DNA of 64,000 bases, from positions 186,001-250,000 of the forward strand of contig NZ_JAJNOQ010000003.1 of NCBI RefSeq assembly GCF_021044775.1, written 5' to 3'. Position numbers and translations under genes: made by a program. Positions 52,603 to 60,605 of the stretch are shown piece by piece. The stretch is from Paraeggerthella hominis. GTDB lineage: Bacteria; Actinomycetota; Coriobacteriia; Coriobacteriales; Eggerthellaceae. Position 1 is the first letter of the stretch. Each line of letters opens with the position of its first letter. Below the pieces are notes generated by a model, which saw only the letters and a list, made by a program, of their open reading frames with translations, was not told the origin of the DNA and searched no databases.

Positions 52603-53960
52603 GGTCGTTCCCTTTCTCCTTCGGGTGCGCCGTCGTCGGCGCCTTCTTCATGTGCGGGAACCTGGCCGCCCCATCGTTTGACCGAAGTCTCCAGTTTGGT
52701 TTCCAGGCGGTCCTCGGCTACTTCTTCGCTTGTTTTGTTGATGTTGACGTACCCTTCGATGCCCTGGTCCGAGAAGTACCGGCAGAAGTTCTTGATCACG
52801 TCGGGGTTCGAGTACGTGGTGGATATGCCGATGCTCAGATCGTCTCCGAACGAGCACACCATGAAGTTGAGCCCGACGGTGGAGGTCAGCACGTTGACGT
52901 TGCGGATGAACGGGGCCAGGCGCTCGTCGACGCCGATAGCTCCCAGGCTTGATACGGTCGTCGTGGTTTCGCGCTCAACCATGCGGTCTGCCAGTTCGAG
53001 CGCGATGTCCTTCACGAACAGCGGGGCGAAGCGCAGGGCCGGGTGCTTTTCGAGCGCGATCATGCGGTTCATCCGCGGTTTGAGGTTTTCTGCCTCGGTC
53101 GCCACCTTCAGCTGGTCCTGCACGCGGGCGGCTACGACTTCCACGGGTTCGTCCTGATCGCCGGGCGTGTAGGACACGAAAGCCAAGCCGAAGAAGTTCT
53201 TGGTGGTGGCCGATTCGAAGATTCTCCGAAGGTCCACGGGCACGTCGATGCGAATGGCGCGATGGCGGTCGCGACGCGGCATCTCCGCGCGAATGGCGCA
53301 CATCACCGCTGCGATCACAAGCGACGTCAGGCTCACTCCGTGCGAGCGCGCCAGGTCGAGCACGCGCTGCATGGGCAGGTGGTATTCCATGAACGTGGGG
53401 TCGGCCTTGTCGCGCCAGCCGGACAGCCGGTAGATCTTCGGCGCGCGCGTGCCCGCGGCCTTGTCCCGCTCAAAGTACTTGTCGAAGCTGTCCTCGTGCT
53501 TTTGGTGGTCAGATCCGTCGTATTCGAACGGCACCCCCTCCACGCCGTAGCGCTTTTGAATGTAGACGTGCAGCAGCATCTTGAAGAAGCTCAAGGAGCC
53601 GCGCCCGTCGGAGACGATGTGGGAAACCTCCAAGTTGATGCGGTTTCGATAATAGCTGACGCGGAACAGGACGCTTTTCGCGTCGACGTGCAGGCCGAAG
53701 CAAATCGGAAGGTTCTCGCGGCTGATTTCGGGCGGCTTCGGCGCTTGCTCCAGGTAGTGCCAAAACATGCCGCTGCGCAGGCACACGTTGAACCCGGGGA
53801 ACGTGTCGACCGTCTTGTCGAGCGCGCGCTGCAGCGCCTGCGGGTCGACGTCGTCGACCAGCTCGGCTGCGTAGCGGAACACCGTTTGCGCGGAGCTGCC
53901 GGCTTGGGATGAGTAGAACTTGCCTACGTTGTCTAGTCGGTACCAAGTATTCCGAGCCAC
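52599..53960 (-). CDS. Condensation-domain-like acyltransferase (alcohol acetyltransferase type)
   Basis: The 453-aa protein has the chloramphenicol-acetyltransferase/condensation fold: the HxxxDG catalytic motif is SHIVSDGRGSL (about residues 125-135) and a second structural motif lies near ISTTYSNPDVIKNF (about 380-395). The N-terminus WYRLDNVGKFYSS is typical of stand-alone alcohol acetyltransferase-like (AATase/WES-related) proteins. It likely joins an acyl donor to an alcohol or amine. There is no carrier-protein or adenylation domain, so it is not a peptide synthetase. It overlaps both neighbours, so translation is coupled. Confidence 0.78.
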   Translation of the reverse strand: MARNTWYRLDNVGKFYSSQAGSSAQTVFRYAAELVDDVDPQALQRALDKTVDTFPGFNVCLRSGMFWHYLEQAPKPPEISRENLPICFGLHVDAKSVLFRVSYYRNRINLEVSHIVSDGRGSLSFFKMLLHVYIQKRYGVEGVPFEYDGSDHQKHEDSFDKYFERDKAAGTRAPKIYRLSGWRDKADPTFMEYHLPMQRVLDLARSHGVSLTSLVIAAVMCAIRAEMPRRDRHRAIRIDVPVDLRRIFESATTKNFFGLAFVSYTPGDQDEPVEVVAARVQDQLKVATEAENLKPRMNRMIALEKHPALRFAPLFVKDIALELADRMVERETTTTVSSLGAIGVDERLAPFIRNVNVLTSTVGLNFMVCSFGDDLSIGISTTYSNPDVIKNFCRYFSDQGIEGYVNINKTSEEVAEDRLETKLETSVKRWGGQVPAHEEGADDGAPEGERERP

Positions 53961-54952
53961 GCCGGTTTGTCCTCTCGCTTCAGGTCGGTGCCGTCAAGGA
54001 AGTGCCCGATGATCCGGTAGGTGTCTCTGACCGCGCCGACCACCGAAGGATACAGCAGGTACCCGTGCACGGCGTCGAGCACGCGGTAGCACTGCACGCT
54101 GCCGCCCTCCAGCTCCAAGCGCGCCGCGTATGCCTCGCCCTCGTCGCGCAGCGGGCAGTACTCGGCTGTGACCACCAGGGTGCGCGGCTGGTCCGAAAGG
54201 TCGGGATCGAGCAGCGGCGCGAAGTAGGGGTTGGCGTAATCGGTCGGCGACGAACGGTACAGCTCCATGTACCCGCGTATGTCGCGCCAGGTGAGCAGGT
54301 AGTCCTCGCCGTTTTCGCGCACCGAGTCGAACCATGAGGTTCGCGGGTCGTGATCGTCGTAGGTGACGGGGTAGAGCAGCACCTGCGTAGGCGGGCGAAA
54401 CGCGCCGCGGTCGCGCGCCATGAGCGATACGACGGCGGCTAGATTTCCCCCTGCGCTGTCGCCGAGCAGCACGATGCGACGGGGATCGACGTCGGGCAGC
54501 AGCTTTCCCGCGAACAGCTGGCGCGTCACTTCGTAGCAGTCCTCGGAGGCCTGCGGGAATCGGTGCTCGGGCGCGCGCCGGTAGTCCACCGACACCACGC
54601 GCCGCTCGAGTTTGAGCGCCATGGTGGAGCAAGCGTCGGCGTAGAAGTCCACGTCGCCGTTGACCCAGCCGCCTCCATGGAAGAACAGGATGGTGCCGCG
54701 CCAGTCTTCGGACACCTTGAAGCCCGAAGCAAGCGAGAAGTCGATGTCGAGCGGCGTGAAGATGCGCAGGGGCACGCGGTAGCCGTCCGGCATGACGGCG
54801 AAGGCGTCGTCGACGCGGCAGCGGGGATTGGGTATGGCCAGCTTGGCGCTGAGGTCCTCGGCGGCGCGCTGCGCCTTGTAGAACTCTTTGATGTCGGGCC
54901 TGATCCGCGTGGCGGCTCGATAGGCTGCCAGGATGGCCTTGTTCATGGGCAT
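53933..54952 (-). CDS. Alpha/beta hydrolase, hormone-sensitive-lipase family
   Basis: The 339-aa protein has the HSL oxyanion-hole motif HGGG (FFHGGGWVNGD, about residue 95), the nucleophile motif GDSAGG (about 168), an acidic residue near AEYCPLRDEG and the C-terminal His in VHGYLL (about 295). It should hydrolyse esters of short or medium acyl chains. Start 54952 is supported by AAAGGA 8 nt upstream; ATG 54946 is an alternative. It is first in the operon with the acyltransferase (28-nt overlap), pairing ester making and breaking. Confidence 0.85.
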   Translation of the reverse strand: MPMNKAILAAYRAATRIRPDIKEFYKAQRAAEDLSAKLAIPNPRCRVDDAFAVMPDGYRVPLRIFTPLDIDFSLASGFKVSEDWRGTILFFHGGGWVNGDVDFYADACSTMALKLERRVVSVDYRRAPEHRFPQASEDCYEVTRQLFAGKLLPDVDPRRIVLLGDSAGGNLAAVVSLMARDRGAFRPPTQVLLYPVTYDDHDPRTSWFDSVRENGEDYLLTWRDIRGYMELYRSSPTDYANPYFAPLLDPDLSDQPRTLVVTAEYCPLRDEGEAYAARLELEGGSVQCYRVLDAVHGYLLYPSVVGAVRDTYRIIGHFLDGTDLKREDKPAWLGILGTD

Positions 54953-55223
54953 GGTTCGTCGTCCTTTCGCGGAGACGGTGCCGCCCGGCGCGGTTGGCGC
55001 GGATCGGGCGGCGCGGCGGCGCGCCGCGTCGGTTCGTCTGAGCATCGTAGCACAAGCTTCGCGCGCGGGGCCTTTCGGAGCGAAGCCGACACATCGCTGC
55101 GGCGCATCGCCGCCCGGAATGCACCCGCCAGCCTTCGCCTTCGCCCGCGCTTGCCCGGCCGAATCCGCACGGGCGGCCGGGTGCGGGCGCGGGCGACGGC
55201 GGGCGAGGGGGCGGTTGCGCGGA

Positions 55224-55251
55224 CCGCTCGAAACCTGTACGTTTCGAGCGG
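55224..55251. repeat. Perfect 11-bp hairpin in the lipase-queD gap
   Basis: CCGCTCGAAAC (55224-55234) pairs with GTTTCGAGCGG (55241-55251) around a 6-nt loop. It lies between divergent genes (lipase operon on minus, queD on plus), so it is unlikely to terminate either. It may be a regulator-binding palindrome. The rest of the 420-bp gap is GC-rich and holds no supported gene. Confidence 0.6.
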
Positions 55252-55306
55252 CGATGACGTACTTGCGCGCCGCGGGGGCCGATTCGCCGCGCGCTTTGCT
55301 ATGATG

Positions 55307-55315
55307 GCGAAAAAC
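55307..55315 (+). promoter_or_regulatory. Extended -10 promoter for queD
   Basis: TGC-TATGAT is an extended -10, 56 nt upstream of the queD ATG. No -35 is apparent. Confidence 0.45.
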
Positions 55316-55371
55316 GATGATTCGCCGCGCCCGATCGAAGGGCGACGGCTGCATGAGACGAGGAGCGTGCT

Positions 55372-55794
55372 ATGTACGGACTCAAAACGGAGGCGAGTTT
55401 CGATTCCGCCCATTTCCTGACCGATTACTATGGCAAGTGCGAGAACCTGCACGGCCATCGGTGGCGCACGGTGGTCTACCTGGAAACCGGCGAGCTCCAA
55501 ACCGAAGGGACCATGCGCGACATGGTGCTGGACTTCGGCGTGTTCAAACGCGCGGTGCGCGATCTGGCGGAAGAGCTCGACCACACCTTCCTCGTGGAGG
55601 AGGGCTCGCTTGGCGAGGCCACGTTGGCCGCGCTCGCCGCAGAGGGCTTCAGCTTGACTGTGCTGCCGTTTCGCACTACGGCCGAGAACCTGGCGCGCTA
55701 CGTTTGCGAACGCTTGACTGAGCAGGGCCTGCCCGTTTCGCAGGTGGACATGTACGAGACTCCGAACAACTGCGCCGTGTACCGCGCGCGCTGA
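55372..55794 (+). CDS. queD: 6-carboxytetrahydropterin synthase
   Basis: The 140-aa protein of the 6-pyruvoyl-tetrahydropterin synthase family has the zinc-binding histidines in FDSAHFL (His14) and ENLHGHRW (His29, His31) and the catalytic Cys in GKCENLHGH (about Cys25), plus ELDHTFL with the conserved Asp-His. It catalyses the second step from GTP to the queuosine/7-deazaguanine precursor. Start ATG 55372 has GAGGAG 7 nt upstream. No queC, queE or queF is found in the window, so the pathway is completed elsewhere. Confidence 0.9.
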   Translation: MYGLKTEASFDSAHFLTDYYGKCENLHGHRWRTVVYLETGELQTEGTMRDMVLDFGVFKRAVRDLAEELDHTFLVEEGSLGEATLAALAAEGFSLTVLPFRTTAENLARYVCERLTEQGLPVSQVDMYETPNNCAVYRAR

Positions 55795-55865
55795 TGCGAC
55801 CGCGAACGGCAACGCGCGAACCTTCCCGAAGAGCCTCCGAATCCAGATGTGAAGAAATTGTATAC

Positions 55866-55911
55866 CTAGGTTAACTCCCCTTGTCGGCACGTATAAGTTC
55901 ACCTAAGATAA
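55866..55911 (+). promoter_or_regulatory. Two DtxR-like sites upstream of the dtxR gene
   Basis: CTAGGTTAAC (55866-55875) matches most of the left half of a DtxR box. A second site, 55893-55911 (ATAAGTTCACCTAAGATAA), matches about 13 of 19 positions and overlaps a TATAAG -10 (55892-55897). They lie 178-223 nt upstream of the regulator's GTG, suggesting autoregulation. A G/A-rich stem at 56009-56038 (GGAGGGAAG...CTTCCCTCC with T residues) lies in the leader and looks like an attenuator. Confidence 0.5.
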
Positions 55912-56088
55912 CTCACATCGAACGAGGCGCTGCCTTATCGATTGCGAATCCGCTGACCCGGCGGCAGAGGCTCCTCTCGTCTGGCCGACTGCCGCATCAT
56001 GCAAGCGGAGGGAAGATCCCCCCTTCTTCCCTCCGCTTTTCTTGTTTTGACTGGATTCGGGCATAGGGGGAGGGGAAGGAGGCGGGTC

Positions 56089-56493
56089 GTGGAGCGAATG
56101 TCCATGTCCGGCGAAGATTACCTGGAGGCTATCGTCGAGCTGAGCGGTCCCGAGCGGGCCGTCGTGCGCTCGGTTGACCTAGCCGACGCGCTATCGGTTT
56201 CCAAAGCGTCGGTGAGCAAGGCGGTGATCGTGCTCAAACGTGAAGGCTATGTCGACCAGCAGCCTTACGGCGGCATCACCCTGACCGAGAAGGGGATGGC
56301 GTACGGCACCTCCGTGCTCGACCGCCATAAGCTTCTTCTGGCGTTCTTGACAAAGGTCATCGGCATCGATGAGGACGTCGCAGACGAGGAAGCCTGCAAG
56401 ATGGAGCATGCCATTAGCGACGAGTCCTTCGAGCGTTGGGTCGCCTACGCTGACAGCATTGGCCTGAAGTGCTCCGAAAGGCCGCATTCGTAG
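56089..56493 (+). CDS. DtxR-family iron-dependent repressor, short form
   Basis: The 134-aa protein has the DtxR winged HTH (DLADALSVSKASVSKAVIVLKREGYV, about residues 30-55) and the dimerisation/metal domain. The metal site reads EACKMEHAISDE: Cys103, Glu106 and His107 line up with DtxR Cys102, Glu105 and His106, while His80 (DRHKLL) matches His79. A Cys rather than Glu at the first position is the iron-type signature, not the manganese-type of MntR. The C-terminal SH3-like domain of DtxR/IdeR is absent. Start GTG 56089 has AGGAGG 6 nt upstream. It probably controls the TTAGG-type boxes across this window. Confidence 0.88.
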   Translation: MERMSMSGEDYLEAIVELSGPERAVVRSVDLADALSVSKASVSKAVIVLKREGYVDQQPYGGITLTEKGMAYGTSVLDRHKLLLAFLTKVIGIDEDVADEEACKMEHAISDESFERWVAYADSIGLKCSERPHS

Positions 56494-56531
56494 CAGCACG
56501 GGTCCGCTTCTCTACCGTCCGCAGATTGAGA

Positions 56532-56561
56532 GTGTTACGAAATTGAATTCCGTGTTACGAT
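56532..56561 (+). promoter_or_regulatory. GTGTTAC direct-repeat operator before the fmdE-fec operon
   Basis: GTGTTACGA occurs at 56532-56540 and 56552-56560, exactly 20 bp apart, with AATTGAATTCC between. The right repeat also forms an extended -10, TGT-TACGAT (56553-56561). A protein bound to both repeats would cover the promoter. An almost identical element, in inverse orientation, lies at 60606-60633. Confidence 0.7.
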
Positions 56562-56602
56562 GCGCGGCGAAACGGTTGCACATCGTACGGAAGGAATATG
56601 TC

Positions 56603-57148
56603 ATGCTGGACGAAACGTGGTGGACGCGGGCGGCGTCGTTTCATGGGCACACGTGCCCGGGGCTCGCTATAGGATTCAAAGCGTGCGAAGGGGCCATTGC
56701 GGAGCTGGGACTCGATGCGGCGAGGCTTCCCGCCGTTGACGAGGAGATCGTGTGCGTGACCGAGAACGATGCGTGCGGCGTGGATGCCGTGCAGGTTGTT
56801 CTGGGCTGCACGTACGGCAAGTCGAACCTGATTCCCCGATTGCGCGGCAAGATGGCGTTCTCGTTCTTCGTGCGCGGCACCGACCGCGCCGTGCGCCTTG
56901 TGTTCACGGCCCGATCCGGCGAGAGAAGCCGCGACGAATTTCAATCGTACATCCTGAGCACGCCGTACGACCAGCTGTTCGACGTGGGGCTGCCCTCGTA
57001 CGGTCTTCCGGAACCTGCGCGGCTGTTCGCGTCGCAGGAGTGCGCGGTGTGCGGCGAATCGACGGCCGAGTACGGCTTGCGCGTGCAGCAGGGCGCTTTG
57101 GTGTGCCGCGATTGCTACGACGCGTACGCGCGGGAGGGAATCTGGTGA
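56603..57148 (+). CDS. FmdE-family protein with C-terminal zinc ribbon
   Basis: The 181-aa protein begins with the FmdE signature FHGHTCPGLAIGFKA (residues 12-26; His and Cys suited to bind metal), then TENDACGVDAVQVVLGCTYGKSNL, and ends with a CxxC...CxxC zinc ribbon (CAVCGES ... CRDCYD, about 152-174). FmdE proteins are linked to molybdenum formylmethanofuran dehydrogenase operons in archaea and to metal ABC transporters in bacteria; the biochemical role is unclear. It leads an operon with a FecCD permease (4-nt overlap) and ATPase, so it may handle the imported metal. Start ATG 56603 has AAGGA upstream. Confidence 0.85.
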   Translation: MLDETWWTRAASFHGHTCPGLAIGFKACEGAIAELGLDAARLPAVDEEIVCVTENDACGVDAVQVVLGCTYGKSNLIPRLRGKMAFSFFVRGTDRAVRLVFTARSGERSRDEFQSYILSTPYDQLFDVGLPSYGLPEPARLFASQECAVCGESTAEYGLRVQQGALVCRDCYDAYAREGIW

Positions 57149-58275
57149 TTCGGTCCCTGATGGCTGCCGAAGGCGATGCGGGCGTTTCGGCTTCGGCTTC
57201 GGCAGCTTCGGCTTCGGCGGCCTCGGCGCGCGGTTCGGGAAGGGCGGCGCATGCTCAGGCGCGCATCGAGCGACGGAACTGGCTGGTTGTCGCCGTGCTT
57301 GTTGCCGTGTGCGTCGCGGTTTCTCTGTGCGCGCTCGCAAGCGGCGCTTCCGACATGAACCCGCTTGCCAGCGCGCAGGCGCTGTTGGGGATCGGGTCCG
57401 CGCAGGACGTCATGACCGTGCGATCCATTCGTCTGCCGCGCGTGCTGTGCGCTATCGTTTCCGGCGCCGGCCTGGCGCTGGCGGGAGCCGTGCTGCAAAG
57501 CGTTCTGGAGAATCCGCTCGCATCCGCATCGACCGTGGGGATTTCCCAGGGAGCTGCCTTCGGCGCCACGTTGGCCCTTCTTGTGGTGGCTCCTGTTGTG
57601 GCGGGCGCTTCCACGGGGATCGGCATGGGCGCCGTCGCCCTGTTCGCGTTCGCTGGCGCCTTGGCGTCGAGCGCGGTGGTGCTGCTGTTCTCGCGGCTGG
57701 GGTCTTCCAGCCCGGAGAGCATCGTGCTCGTGGGCGTTGCGCTTTCGGCTTTGTGGGCGGGCGCGTCGACCATCATCCAGTATTTTTCAGACGATCTTGC
57801 CCTGACGAAAGTGATCTTTTGGCAGTTCGGCGATCTGGGCCGTGCAACGTGGTCTCAAATCGGCTTCATGGCCCTGGTGGGTGCTGCGTGCGCGCTGTAC
57901 TTTTTCGCGAATCGCTGGAACTACAATGCGTTGCAAAACGGCGGCCAGGTTGCGGGCGGCTTGGGCGTGAACGTGGTGCGTTGCCGCGTGCTGGGCGTTG
58001 TGGCGTCTACGGTCATGGCGGCGGCGATGGTGTCGTTCGTGGGGCTTGTCAACTTCATCGGGCTCATTGCCCCTCATATTGCTCGCCGTCTTGTGGGCAA
58101 CGACTACCGCTTCCTGCTGCCGGCATCGCTTGTCCTGGGGTCGATCATCATGCTGGCCAGCGACCTTGCGGCGCGCATGGTCATATCGCCCGTGGTGCTC
58201 CCCATTGGCGCCATCACGTCGTTTCTGGGCGCGCCGCTGTTTTTGTACCTGCTGTACAAGGGGTGCAAGCGATGA
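57145..58275 (+). CDS. FecCD-type metal-chelate ABC permease
   Basis: The 376-aa protein has about ten membrane spans and the FecCD/BtuC hallmarks RLPRVLCAIVSGAGLALAGA (about residues 99-118), QSVLENPLASASTVGISQGA and FVGLVNFIGLIAPHIARRLVGND (about 295-317). A low-complexity Ser/Ala lead (residues 12-32) precedes the first span. Start GTG 57145 is supported by GGGAGG 7 nt upstream and overlaps the fmdE stop. The permease imports iron-siderophore, cobalamin, haem or other metal chelates; which one is not clear. Confidence 0.88.
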   Translation: MIRSLMAAEGDAGVSASASAASASAASARGSGRAAHAQARIERRNWLVVAVLVAVCVAVSLCALASGASDMNPLASAQALLGIGSAQDVMTVRSIRLPRVLCAIVSGAGLALAGAVLQSVLENPLASASTVGISQGAAFGATLALLVVAPVVAGASTGIGMGAVALFAFAGALASSAVVLLFSRLGSSSPESIVLVGVALSALWAGASTIIQYFSDDLALTKVIFWQFGDLGRATWSQIGFMALVGAACALYFFANRWNYNALQNGGQVAGGLGVNVVRCRVLGVVASTVMAAAMVSFVGLVNFIGLIAPHIARRLVGNDYRFLLPASLVLGSIIMLASDLAARMVISPVVLPIGAITSFLGAPLFLYLLYKGCKR

Positions 58276-59147
58276 GGTGCGAGCAGTTGGGGAAGGGCGA
58301 TCCTGCCGTGAGCGTCGAGGAGGCGCGGGCACTGCTCCAGGAGGTGTTCGACGCTCCTGCGGCCGATTCGCGAATCCCCGAGCGCCCCGTGCTGTCCGCC
58401 GAGGCGGTGGCGTATGCGTACCCCGCTGCCGAAAAGCCGGTGTTTCGCGGCATCGACGTGCAGGCGACCGCGGGGTCGATGCTGGCCATCCTGGGAAACA
58501 ACGGAGCAGGGAAGTCTACGCTGCTCAACGTTTTGGCGGGCATCGTTCGCCCGAGCGAGGGGTCGGTGAAGGTCGATGGTCGCGACGTCGCGTCGCTCGG
58601 CCGCCGCGACGTCGCCCGCCGCATTGCCTTGGTTGCGCAGCAGCAGCGTATCCCTCACTTGAGCGTGTACGACCAGGTGCTGTTGGGGCGAAAGCCGCAT
58701 GTTTCGTGGTCGTTGTCCGATCGCGATCGCCGGGTGGTGTCCGCTATGATCGAGCGTCTGGGGCTTGAGCGATTCGCCGCGCGCTATCTTGACGAGCTGT
58801 CCGGAGGCGAGCGTCAGAAGGTGTTCATCGCCCGTGCGCTTGCGCAGGAGCCGAAGGTTTTGCTGCTCGACGAGCCCACGAGCGCGCTCGATCCGAAGAA
58901 CCAGCTGGAGGTTTTGGGCATCGTGCGCGACGTGACCGCTTCGGAGTCCATCGCTTCGGTGCTGGTGATCCACGACATCAACCTGGCATTGCGATTCTGC
59001 GATCGTTTTTTACTGGTGCGCGATGGCTGCGTGGTGGCGTACGGCGACCGCGAGGCGGTGACCGACGAGGCTCTGTCGGCCACGTACGACGTGGGCTTCA
59101 AGGTGGACGCGGTGGGCGACGTTCCGGTAGCCGTGCCGCTTGGCTGA
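58272..59147 (+). CDS. FecE/BtuD-type metal-chelate ABC ATPase
   Basis: The 291-aa ATPase has Walker A GNNGAGKST (about residue 76), the FecE/BtuD-like QQQRIPHLSVYDQVLLGRKPH region, signature LSGGERQKVFIARALAQEP and Walker B VLLLDEPTSALDP. A 40-residue lead precedes the domain. Its ATG overlaps the permease stop (ATGA). The matching binding protein is encoded 275 bp away on the opposite strand. Confidence 0.9.
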   Translation: MRCEQLGKGDPAVSVEEARALLQEVFDAPAADSRIPERPVLSAEAVAYAYPAAEKPVFRGIDVQATAGSMLAILGNNGAGKSTLLNVLAGIVRPSEGSVKVDGRDVASLGRRDVARRIALVAQQQRIPHLSVYDQVLLGRKPHVSWSLSDRDRRVVSAMIERLGLERFAARYLDELSGGERQKVFIARALAQEPKVLLLDEPTSALDPKNQLEVLGIVRDVTASESIASVLVIHDINLALRFCDRFLLVRDGCVVAYGDREAVTDEALSATYDVGFKVDAVGDVPVAVPLG

Positions 59148-59166
59148 CGGCGCGGCGCAACGGGTG

Positions 59167-59287
59167 CTCGCTATCGTTCGCGGTCGCAAGGCGCGCCCGC
59201 TTTCATTGTCGATCCAAAAACACGTTTTCGGGGCCGAAAACGTGTTTTTGGATCGACAATTCCCGGAGCCGACCGCGAACGAGCGAG
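59167..59287. repeat. Nested perfect palindrome between convergent ABC and binding-protein genes
   Basis: Inner arms 59205-59231 and 59234-59260 are a perfect 27-bp inverted repeat with a 2-bp centre, rich in A and T runs (CCAAAAACACG / CGTGTTTTTGG). Outer arms CGTTCGCGGTCG (59175-59186) and CGACCGCGAACG (59270-59281) add 12 bp, and CTCGCT/AGCGAG (59167-59172 / 59282-59287) six more after a 2-nt bulge. It is probably a bidirectional terminator of unusual length. Confidence 0.75.
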
Positions 59288-59301
59288 GTGACGGGTGCCG
59301 C

Positions 59302-59331
59302 CGTCCCGTTGCGCGGGCGCGCAACGGGACG
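59302..59331. terminator. Second hairpin in the convergent gap
   Basis: CGTCCCGTTGCGC (59302-59314) pairs perfectly with GCGCAACGGGACG (59319-59331) around a 4-nt loop. There is no U tract. Confidence 0.7.
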
Positions 59332-59367
59332 TTCGGGTGCTCGACGCCGAGGTCGAGCACCCGAACG
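59330..59367. terminator. Third hairpin in the convergent gap
   Basis: CGTTCGGGTGCTCGAC (59330-59345) pairs perfectly with GTCGAGCACCCGAACG (59352-59367) around a 6-nt loop. It abuts the second hairpin, sharing two bases with it. The stretch 59368-59422 holds nothing recognised. Confidence 0.7.
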
Positions 59368-59422
59368 CACGAATGCGGGAGGTTGCGCGGCTGCTCCGTA
59401 GCCCTGCGGCCGTGCTCGGGCG

Positions 59423-60568
59423 CTACAGGTTTGCCAGATCGATCTGCTTGAATTCGCACCCTTCGGCGGCAAGGTCGCTCGAAAGCCTGGCTCCCAAGAA
59501 GAACTCCGTGATCTCGTCGAGCTTTTGCGTGGGATCGATGTCGGCGAACTGCGCGGGGTAGACGGTTGCTCCTACTTGGTAGCAGTTTGCCAAGGCCAGC
59601 TCGATGTTGGTGGCGTAGAAGCGATAGGCGATGAGCGTGCTCACCTTGCCGTCCTGCACCGCCTTGAGCGCGGAGAAGTAGGAGGGATTGGCTTCGTAGT
59701 CCTCTTTCACGAGCGGCAGGTTCCCGCTTTCGACGAACACGTAGTCGGGCTGTGCGCTGGAGATGGCTTCGAGGTCGATGTCGAAAGCTCCGCTCGCGCC
59801 GTTCACATCGGCGACGTTTTTCACGTTGGTCGCCTGGAAGGGCGGGAAGTTCGCTTCCGTTCCCGCGAAGCCGTGCCCGCCGCGGAAGCTGATGCCGGCT
59901 GCGTACGCCGTTTTGACCTGGTCGGCGGGAAGGTTGGCCGTGCGCTTCTCGAGGTCTGCGCGCGTGTCCTCCATGTAGCGGACGATGTCCGCCGCGCGCT
60001 CCTGCTTGCCAACGATGCCTCCAACCAGGTTGACGTTGTCGTAGAACGCCTGGTCGAACACCACGTTGCTCAAGGTCAGGCATACTACGGGAACGCCGGT
60101 CCTTTCTTGGAGGGCGTCGGCGGCGTCTTTGTCGATCGAGGCGAACACGACATCGGGCGCCGCTTGCATGATGGCTTCCTCGTTCGGGGTGGTTCCCTTC
60201 GACCCTCCGTCGCCGATGACGGGCAGGTTCTTGAACGTTTCGTGGTTGACGTGGCGATAGCTGCAGGTGACGTTGTCCTTCAGCTCGGACTGCTCCACGC
60301 CGACCACCTTGTCTGCGGCGTTCAGATACGAGATCAGCCGCAGCGAGCTCGATCCGATGCCTATGAGGCGTTGCGCTTCGGCAGGGACTTCGACGCTGCG
60401 ACCGAGCATGTCGGTAACCGTGACGGTTTGCGAAGTTGCCGGAGGATCCTGCTGTGCGCTCTCGGTTTGTCCGGCGCCGCATCCTCCTAGGCATAGGATG
60501 CTGATCGCGGCGGCCAGCAGCACCGCGGCGATCAGCCGAAGCCGTTTCGTCGTTTTCAGTTGGGGCAT
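59423..60568 (-). CDS. Metal-chelate ABC transporter binding lipoprotein (FepB/BtuF-like)
   Basis: The 381-aa protein has a lipoprotein signal with lipobox LGGC (Cys about residue 30). The mature part is a cluster A-II (PF01497) binding protein: VTDMLGRSVEVPAEAQRLIGIG (about 50-71), LNAADKVVGVE, and APDVVFAS. It should deliver substrate to the FecCD/FecE pair encoded convergently. Start 60568 lies downstream of a GTAACA-type operator (60606-60664) and a TATGAT -10 (60632-60637 on the minus strand). Its separation from the permease operon but sharing of the operator suggests co-regulation. Confidence 0.88.
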   Translation of the reverse strand: MPQLKTTKRLRLIAAVLLAAAISILCLGGCGAGQTESAQQDPPATSQTVTVTDMLGRSVEVPAEAQRLIGIGSSSLRLISYLNAADKVVGVEQSELKDNVTCSYRHVNHETFKNLPVIGDGGSKGTTPNEEAIMQAAPDVVFASIDKDAADALQERTGVPVVCLTLSNVVFDQAFYDNVNLVGGIVGKQERAADIVRYMEDTRADLEKRTANLPADQVKTAYAAGISFRGGHGFAGTEANFPPFQATNVKNVADVNGASGAFDIDLEAISSAQPDYVFVESGNLPLVKEDYEANPSYFSALKAVQDGKVSTLIAYRFYATNIELALANCYQVGATVYPAQFADIDPTQKLDEITEFFLGARLSSDLAAEGCEFKQIDLANL

Positions 60569-60605
60569 GTTGATTCCTTTCGTTTAGGCCTCCCTCTTGC
60601 GCGAT

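Noticed and set aside
52599..53960. Non-ribosomal peptide synthetase fragment
   Set aside because: There is a condensation-type fold motif but no adenylation, carrier or thioesterase domain nearby; it is better described as a stand-alone acyltransferase.
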